Assembly: GCA_005765155.1 (NCBI GenBank)
Contig: VCCP01000002.1
Location: 992,001 to 1,056,000, forward strand
Reading direction: 5' to 3'
Length of the DNA: 64,000 nucleotides
From: Zelopaecilomyces penicillatus
Lineage: Eukaryota; Ascomycota; Sordariomycetes; Hypocreales; Pseudodiploosporaceae
Position numbers and translations under genes: made by a program
The notes under the pieces: generated by a model
Told to the model about the DNA's origin: nothing
The model's input: only the letters and a program-made list of their open reading frames with translations
Database searches by the model: none
Part shown: positions 58,107-64,000 of the stretch, piece after piece
How positions within the stretch are numbered: the stretch's first letter is position 1
Layout of the letters: each line of letters begins with the position of its first letter

Positions 58107-59400
58107 AAGGGCGGATTGAGGCGACGGGGCGACAAGAGAAGATGATCTGAGGCTCGAGGCACTCTAGAAGAGAAATTGCGTGGTGGAATAATCAGCTGGA
58201 GGGAACTGCGAGGTGACGAGTGGATCTGAGCGGGAGTGCAGAAGAAAAAGGTGAGGAAGCTCGGCGTATGCGTGGGTGATCAATAGAGGAGAACGAGACG
58301 AGATTTTAGCGGCAATTTGCCGATGACCGGGACCGGCGTCCCTATCGGAGGGGGGGCGGCTGGGCGAAACCAACAATGAAGCTCTTCTGAGACCCGCCGC
58401 TTTGGGTGACCTAGACCACAGAAAAGTTTTGCCAGCTAGCCAATGAATGACGTGCGATTTGCCATTGTCACTGTAGAGGGCCAGAACATGACTCTTGCAG
58501 CGGACCTCACACCAGAACGCCGATATCGTTGCCTGTGCCGTAGTGTGACCAACAAAAGGATAAGACTAGTGAGTGTCACGTCACCGCCCGTCTCGGAAAT
58601 GTCAGGTTAATGTCCAGATATGAGTCTAACTACCTACCGGCTGGTCAGCAAACACGGAATTTGCCCTAGCTAATGACTTGTTTGAGGTAGCAAGGTGCAC
58701 ATGACTGTCTAGTTACGGCAATTGCGGATAAGGGGAGGATACGAGAGGCAGCGCTAATGTTTCTAGAACCGTAACCACATTAACTACTTAAATGCTCAAA
58801 TGCGACCACATTCCGAACTATTGTAATGAAAATGATGCCGCCCTGAAATATTCACGATAAACGTATACTGTCAATAAACGACATAGCCCATCCTGAGCAT
58901 GGCTAGTCCGCGGTCTTAATTTAATTTTTATTCTTTCTTGTTTCCTAGCTTTCTTTCTTTTTAGTGGTCTTTGAAAGGGGAGTAGATTAAAAGACAGAGC
59001 CAAAGTCATCTTCTTCCTTCTGATCCTCACCAAGACCCAACCATAAATTCACTGACCCACCTCAATATACTCACATCAGCGCATAACACTGCCCAGATGC
59101 ACCCTGTTCACAATCATTTCCATGCTCGTTTCGGCCTTTCCAACACTTGTTTCATCACAATTCTGGAGAAGAGCCTCTAAGAATATCTGCCATGCGCTGT
59201 TCTGGGATTTTTGGGGGCCAGGGCTGTTTCGGGGTTGTTCTATTCCGTTGAGCTCCTTACTACTCCGTATCCGGGCAGAGCCATGTTATATAGACCACAT
59301 AATTGCGCGTTTCCATCATGATAGCCCATGCCCAGTAGAAAATGAAATAAAAAAAAGTTAAAAAGAATTGGGCAAGTTTCATTCAAATCGTTCCGTTCGT
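58107..59400. promoter_or_regulatory. CPA1 promoter region and ETF-beta 3' flank
   Basis: No gene supported in 1.29 kb. The left part is the CPA1 promoter; a TGACTC site is listed separately. The right end is the ETF-beta 3' region (A-rich near 59345-59365). Short T-rich and CTTT runs at 58920-58970. Confidence 0.5.
58489..58494. promoter_or_regulatory. Candidate GCN4/CPC1 (general amino-acid control) site
   Basis: TGACTC about 385 bases upstream of the uORF start of an arginine biosynthetic gene. The core matches the half-consensus of Gcn4/CPC1 binding sites. A single hexamer can occur by chance. Confidence 0.35.
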
Positions 59401-60370
59401 TTACAACGCTCCAAGCTCTTTCAGCTTTGCAACCAACCCACCAACATCCTCAACTTTGCCACCGCCTTGTCTCGCCGTTGGTTCTAAAATTATCATTTCT
59501 TGTTAGCGTCGCACTTATTTCATAATAATTGATTCCACAAAACGACCCAGCCAGACAGGACCAGGGTAACAGACGGTAGTGGGCAAGTAGGAAGGAATGA
59601 TAAAATCTTACCAGTCACCGACAGAACTTTGAGCCGCTTCTCGTTCTCTAGACCAAAATCCGCCAGCGTCACCTTGTCGAGCTTCTTCTTCTTGGCCTTC
59701 ATGATGTTGGGAAGAGTAGCGTAACGTGGCTCGTTGAGCCGCAGATCTGTTGTTAAAACCATAGGCAGCTTGGCTCGGACCGTCTCAACACCGCCGTCCA
59801 CCTCCTTGGTCACTGTCACGGTGTCGCCCTCTCCAAACTCCACCTTGCTCGCTTGCGTTGCCTGTGGCCAGCCAAGCAGCCCGGCCAGCATCTGGCCCGT
59901 TTGCCCAGCGTCGTCGTCGATGCTCTGCTTGCCCAGAATGACCAGGTTGCTCTTCTGCTGCTCCACTGCCTTCTTCAGCATCTTTGCTACTGTCAAGGGC
60001 TCCAATTCCTCGCCATCTTTGAGCTGGACGTGGATGCCTCGGTCTGCACCCATGGCCATAGCGGTTCGGAGAATATCCTGCGCCTTGGGCGGGCCTGCTG
60101 AGATTACACAGATGTCTTCAACCCCACCAGGGGCACGTTTCTTGTCGCGAATTCGTACGGATTCCTCGACCGAGATATCATCAAAAGGATTCATCGAATG
60201 TTTAACGCCCGCCGTCTCGACCCCCGTCTGAGCCTTGTTGACTCGAGGCTTGACCTGCATACCACACTGCGTCAGTCTGCTGTTCTTGAACGAAGTGGGA
60301 AAAATATATAGGATCTTACGGCATAGTCAATCACCCGCTTAACTGGGACAAGAATTCGTAACGCAGACAT
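59401..60370 (-). CDS. Electron transfer flavoprotein, beta subunit
   Basis: Mitochondrial matrix partner of ETF-alpha, passing electrons from acyl-CoA dehydrogenases to ETF:ubiquinone oxidoreductase. Exons 60320-60370, 59612-60254 and 59401-59483, giving 258 aa; introns 65 nt (GTAAGA...TATGCAG) and 128 nt (GTAAGA...AATTTTAG). Exon 1 encodes MSALRILVPVKRVIDYA, the usual start. Family blocks: KHSMNPFDDISVEESVRIRD, then RTAMAMGADRGIHVQ, then the signature GKQSIDDDAGQTGQMLAGLL. The substrate-recognition loop ANEPRYATLPNIMKAKKK-type segment reads LNEPRYATLPNIMKAKKKKL. The last exon ends LVAKLKELGAL, as in the family. Length is normal. Confidence 0.95.
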
Positions 60371-60923
60371 AGTAATGGTAGAGATCAATTGGTGGTGAGA
60401 CAGCTAGAAAGAGGAACATTTGATAGTCGTCACGAAGACATCCGTAAACCTACCGGTTAGGGCCGCCTCCCAACCTCGGGAATGTAACTCACGTGACACT
60501 CCTGCCGGACGCCGTGTGCTGCACCGGTTGTCGGAGCACTCAGAAAACGAGCCGTCGTGCAAGCTGAAGAATAAAAGTGTATGAGAAAGGTTATAATGAC
60601 GTACTGAGAATTTTTATTTCAATACAGATAAAGTGAATCACTCATTCTCAGACGATTGACCATGCAAGAGAATAAACAAAATGCCGTTCGATTCGCTCAT
60701 CTCACATTTCGTTAGCCGCCAAGGCTGCCAACATTGCTTACCTTCTGTTAAGCTGATCGATCCAAACTTTGATGCAGCTATGAATATCCATGAAACCAAA
60801 ACTATACCAAGATTGCCGAATATATGAATTCATGTTCCGTTTATGACTACGCCTATACTCCCGCCCTCCCAGAAATGCCGACACACCAACTCTATCTATT
60901 GTGTTCTTGCTACCCTGGCTACT
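60371..60923. other. ETF-beta promoter and ArfGAP 3' region
   Basis: No gene seen in 553 bases. GC-rich on the left (60450-60560, promoter side) and AT-rich at the ArfGAP 3' side (60590-60830). Confidence 0.5.
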
Positions 60924-62196
60924 TTACCAGTCATCCCATTCATCATTTTTCTTGGACTGCAACGGAGCTGCGGCCCCTCCTCTGCTCTTCCCCATCCCCA
61001 TTGCACTGGTGCCAATAGCACTGTTTGGTTTGGGCTGATCTGCTAGGCTAGAGAAATCGTCCCAAAAATCCTTCTTGGTCTCATCCAGTGGGGCAGCTCT
61101 CCGAGTGGTTTCTGGGCCTTCGACGAATCGGTTGAATCCGTCTTGGGCGTTCTTGCCAGCAAGCTGAGCCTGTTTCGCAATCTGTGCAGCAGTAAGTTGT
61201 GCTTGCTTGGCAAATTCGCCATCGGCAATCTAGAGTAGGATAATTATCCAACATCAGTTACAGAGTTTCGATAGGCAAAGGTAATGACCATAGTTGGTGC
61301 ATAGAACAAGTTAATACATACGCTCTTAGCAGTAGGCTGAATGTATCCATCATTGACAGTCTTGGCCGTCTTTGTCACTGTAGACGCGAACCAGCCAAAC
61401 CCTTTAGTCAAAGCTGCGACAGGATCATTCTGAACGTCTTCGAATCCAGAAAACATGCCTTGGTTTCCTCCTTGGGCCGGCATGGGAGAGCTACCGAACC
61501 CGCTGTATTTCCCACCTTGACTTGGCGGCAAGTCATTCGATCGCGAGGCGTTGTCTGCTCCTAACCTAGCAAAGTACTTGTCGTCCACCTTGACCTTGCC
61601 TTGCCCAGGGCTCTGACTACGGCTTGCGTTTCCGCTCAGTGGCGTTCCTGTTCGTGATGCTTGCTTTATTGCAGCCGATGTTGGGGCCGCGGCAGGGGCC
61701 GCTGTTTTTTCCCCAGGCACATAGTCCCGGCCTTCTAACTTGCAGGTGAGTCTTTCTTTCCACTCCTCACCAACTTCACCGCTGTATCGTTCGGCAATTG
61801 TCGCATCATCCCAGCTGAGGCCGCTCATCTGAGTATCTTCATGCTCCTCAAAAAATTTCCTCCAGCCTTCATTGCCCCCTAGTCGCATGCGCTCAATCTC
61901 GTTGGCCTTGAAAGCATCCATCGAAATACTCCTGACAAAAGATATGTGCACACCAAGTCCACGGTGTACACCTGCACAGGAGAGGCAGATAAATATGCCG
62001 AATTTTGGCGAAGCCCATTGCGGAGACGGAGCGTTGCAGTCGCAGCAGAGGTTGTTCTTTGACTCTTTTTGGAGAGCTGCCAGCTTCTTCAGAGTTAGCA
62101 AAACGGCGAGGCAGTTGGTACGATTAGGATGCAGCGCTTGCGACAAACCTTGGACCTTGTCTCGGGGTCAACCTCCCACATGGCCTTGGAAGCCAT
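60924..62196 (-). CDS. ADP-ribosylation factor GTPase-activating protein (ArfGAP1/GCS1-like)
   Basis: Stimulates GTP hydrolysis on Arf1, promoting COPI coat release in Golgi-ER traffic. Three exons: 62149-62196, 61322-62086 and 60924-61229, giving 372 aa; introns 62 nt (GTTTGT, branch CTAAC, CTGAAG) and 92 nt (GTATGT...CTCTAG). The ArfGAP zinc finger is complete across the first join: NLCCDCNAPSPQWASPKFGI then FICLSCAGVHRGLG, with the arginine finger region VHISFVRSISMD. A Ser/Gly-rich linker follows, then amphipathic ALPS-like stretches in GKYSGFGSSP and GFGWFASTVTKTAK. The C-terminus carries WxxW/F elements (KDFWDDFSSL, DEWDDW) typical of GCS1-type proteins that bind coat subunits. Confidence 0.93.
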
Positions 62197-62975
62197 TGCG
62201 GTTCGTGAGCTGAATATGGGTTGAGAGTAGCGTATTGTAGCCCGTCTATGGTTACGATGATCGGAATCTCCCCTGGGAGGAAGATGTTCTGGCACGGGAG
62301 TGTGGGCTGTGCGGTTACGTATTATGGAGGCAAGGAGAGGCTATCACATCCATTAAGGCCAAGGACGTACGAGACCTGTGGTGTGTTGGTGGGCGGGGCA
62401 ACTAATACGTACCTAACGCACAGCAATCTATATTAAGCACCTGGTGCATTTCATGTGCACGTTGGGCAAGGCTTTGGTGTCCTTGGGCTAATACTGTGGG
62501 TACGTACAGTGCTGTTAGGTCACGTTTGGCCACTATGCATCCAGGTCCAGTTGCCTCATCTCACACAATTCATGTTAGAGAACTTGGCACCAAAAAGGAC
62601 GGGGCGATCTCTCCCCGAAATCCAGACTCTCTCACTGCTAGAAGTTTCAACTAAGGCTGAGTAAACGTAAGGCAACATTTCACGAAGATGCAGGCAACAT
62701 ATAAATTTGGCAAATTTTGTATATTCCGACGGGTGGAACGGTTAACTTGTCAAAAAAGAGAAGAAGACAGCTAAATACCATATTGGAGTATAAGAGTCCA
62801 AGCAACTGCTATAAAGTTCCCTTCGAACCCCAAGATAAGATATAATAAAGGTTCTCTCCATCGAGTGTTGCGATCATGTACCATAAGAGAAATCGTCCAA
62901 ATCGCGTGCCATATCATAAGTGTACTCGTCAAGACCGAAGGCATCCTGACCTGTCAAAATATTGAAACCGGGTAT
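62197..62975. other. ArfGAP promoter and 3' region of the double-RRM gene
   Basis: No gene seen in 779 bases. Moderately AT-rich toward the RRM gene (62690-62850). Confidence 0.5.
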
Positions 62976-64000
62976 TTAGGCAGTAGCGGTAACCTCAGCC
63001 GCAGCCTCAGCAGCGGGCTCTGCAGCCGCATCCGTCTCACCGCTGGGGGCATTGGCCTCCTCATCGGTCTTATCGGGGCTATCAATGGCCACCTTAACGG
63101 CGATCTCACGACCCTCAATCTCCTTTCCGTTCATCTCAGTCACGGCCTTTTGCTGCATCTCCTCAGAAACAAGAGTGACGAAGCCAAAGCCACGACCCTT
63201 GCGGGCCTCACCACGAGCCTGGAGCTTCTTGATCATGAATCGAGGGATAGGTCGGAGAGCGATCTTGGCTGATGAGGGCTCATAAGCAGTGAAGAGCTCA
63301 AGAAGCTGCAGAGCTAGTTAGGAGACATGCCTGTGTGAAGTAAGGCCAAAACAGGTAACATCTAGACTTACCTTCTCTTCGGTCAGGTCATAAGGCAGGT
63401 TGGCGACCATGACCTTAGTCTTGGATGGGATGCCATCGGCGGGAGGGCCACGCTCACGGCGCTCGCGTTGGGGACGGTTTTGGTTCTTGGAGGTCTTCTT
63501 TCCGCTGTCAGTGTTGATCTGGTTTGTGATGTCTCTGAGAGGTTGAACCTCGGTAGTGGCCTCAGCTTCATTGGTAGGGGCTTCGACAGCCTCCGTAGTA
63601 ACGGGAGCATCAGCGCTGGTTTCGGCAGTCTCGCCTTCCTTCTTCTCGTCGGAGTTTTCCTGGCAAGCATTAGCCAGTTGTTCAAATTCTTCATCAAGTA
63701 TAACTTACGGCACCACGGCCTCCGCGGCCAGCGCGTCCACCACGACCGCGGCCGCGACCGCGACCACGTCCAGAGGCTCGTCGGCGGGAACCCTCAGTAC
63801 CAGAACCCTCACCGTTGGTGCCTTCCGCCTTCTCCCCAGCAGGCTCGGGCTTGCGGGCGAGCTGAACGGAGACCTTACGCTCCAGAATCTCTTGCCCGGA
63901 GAGCTCTGCTATGGCACGCTCCGCCTCGGAAGGAGTAGAGAGGTCGACGAAAGCATAACCAACAGGGCGGTCGGTACGAGGGTTCTTTGGAATCGAGACA
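62976..64000 (-). CDS. SBP1-like RNA-binding protein, RRM-RGG-RRM (partial, cut by window edge)
   Basis: Exons 63709-64000 (5' end outside the window), 63372-63659 and 62976-63305; introns 49 nt (GTAAGT...TTGCCAG) and 66 nt (GTAAGT, branch CTAAC, CTGCAG). The visible part is about 303 aa. It opens in the second half of RRM1 (RPVGYAFVDLSTPSEAERAI), followed by an RGG/RGR-type box (ASGRGRGRGRGRGGRAGRGG), an acidic/Thr-rich linker, and RRM2 (KTKVMVANLPYDLTEEKLLE; RGFGFVTLVSEEMQQKAVTE). The tail is Ala/Glu-rich, ending AAEVTATA. The RRM-RGG-RRM order is that of yeast SBP1, a cytoplasmic mRNA-binding protein tied to translation repression and P-bodies. The link to SBP1 is by architecture only. Confidence 0.88.

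Noticed and set aside
1..64000. CRISPR arrays, tRNA, rRNA genes, or a secondary-metabolite cluster
   Set aside because: No regularly spaced repeats, no tRNA-like B-box stretches I could recognise, and no backbone biosynthetic enzymes; the host genes are unrelated housekeeping functions.

Overview
The window is a stretch of filamentous ascomycete nuclear DNA, most likely Sordariomycetes and probably Hypocreales. The evidence is short introns (about 50-130 nt) with GT-AG ends and CTAAC/CTGAC/CTAAT branch sites, fungal-only families (Pet309-like PPR, fungal arrestin, GPI-anchored GH17 glucanase), an arginine attenuator peptide very close to the Neurospora one, and AT-rich transposon relics with the TA-biased decay expected from repeat-induced point mutation (RIP). 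I rebuilt exons by hand from splice signals and phase. Boundaries are predictions, but every complete multi-exon host gene closes to a whole number of codons.

Layout. 1-24 kb: DBP7 helicase (cut by the window edge), a mitochondrial PPR protein, ERG8 phosphomevalonate kinase, a small unknown protein, an aldehyde dehydrogenase, ESF2 and NMD3 (divergent to tandem ribosome-biogenesis genes), an unknown basic/proline-rich protein, and an EMP70/TM9 endomembrane protein. 24.8-34.7 kb: a nested transposon block. 35-50 kb: a fungal arrestin, a ZIP zinc transporter, a GPI-anchored glucanase, and TSC1/hamartin. 51-64 kb: a DJ-1/PfpI protein, an Acinus-like SAP/RRM protein, the arginine-specific carbamoyl phosphate synthase small subunit with its regulatory uORF, ETF-beta, an ArfGAP, and an SBP1-like double-RRM protein cut by the right edge. 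The host genes are mostly housekeeping. They do not form a metabolic cluster, although four (DBP7, ESF2, NMD3, and more loosely SBP1) serve ribosome production or mRNA handling.

The transposon block is the most unusual part. A 1.94-kb Tc1/mariner-type element of the Fot1/pogo kind has 101-bp terminal inverted repeats and TA target duplications. Its transposase is eroded to AT-rich debris, but its ends are almost perfect. A 7,979-bp Ty3/gypsy chromovirus sits inside it, with 213-bp LTRs that differ at one base and a CCCTT target duplication. Its gag-pol is one unbroken frame interrupted by seven stops (six TAG, one TAA, no TGA). Between pol and the 3' LTR, on the opposite strand, lies a gene-like unit of about ten exons and nine GT-AG introns encoding an unrecognised Cys-containing protein. 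This spliced antisense gene is my best candidate for something not well described.

The second highlight is the CPA1/arg-2 leader. A 24-codon attenuator-peptide uORF is split over three exons, one of only 13 nt, and keeps the residues known to matter for arginine-dependent ribosome stalling.
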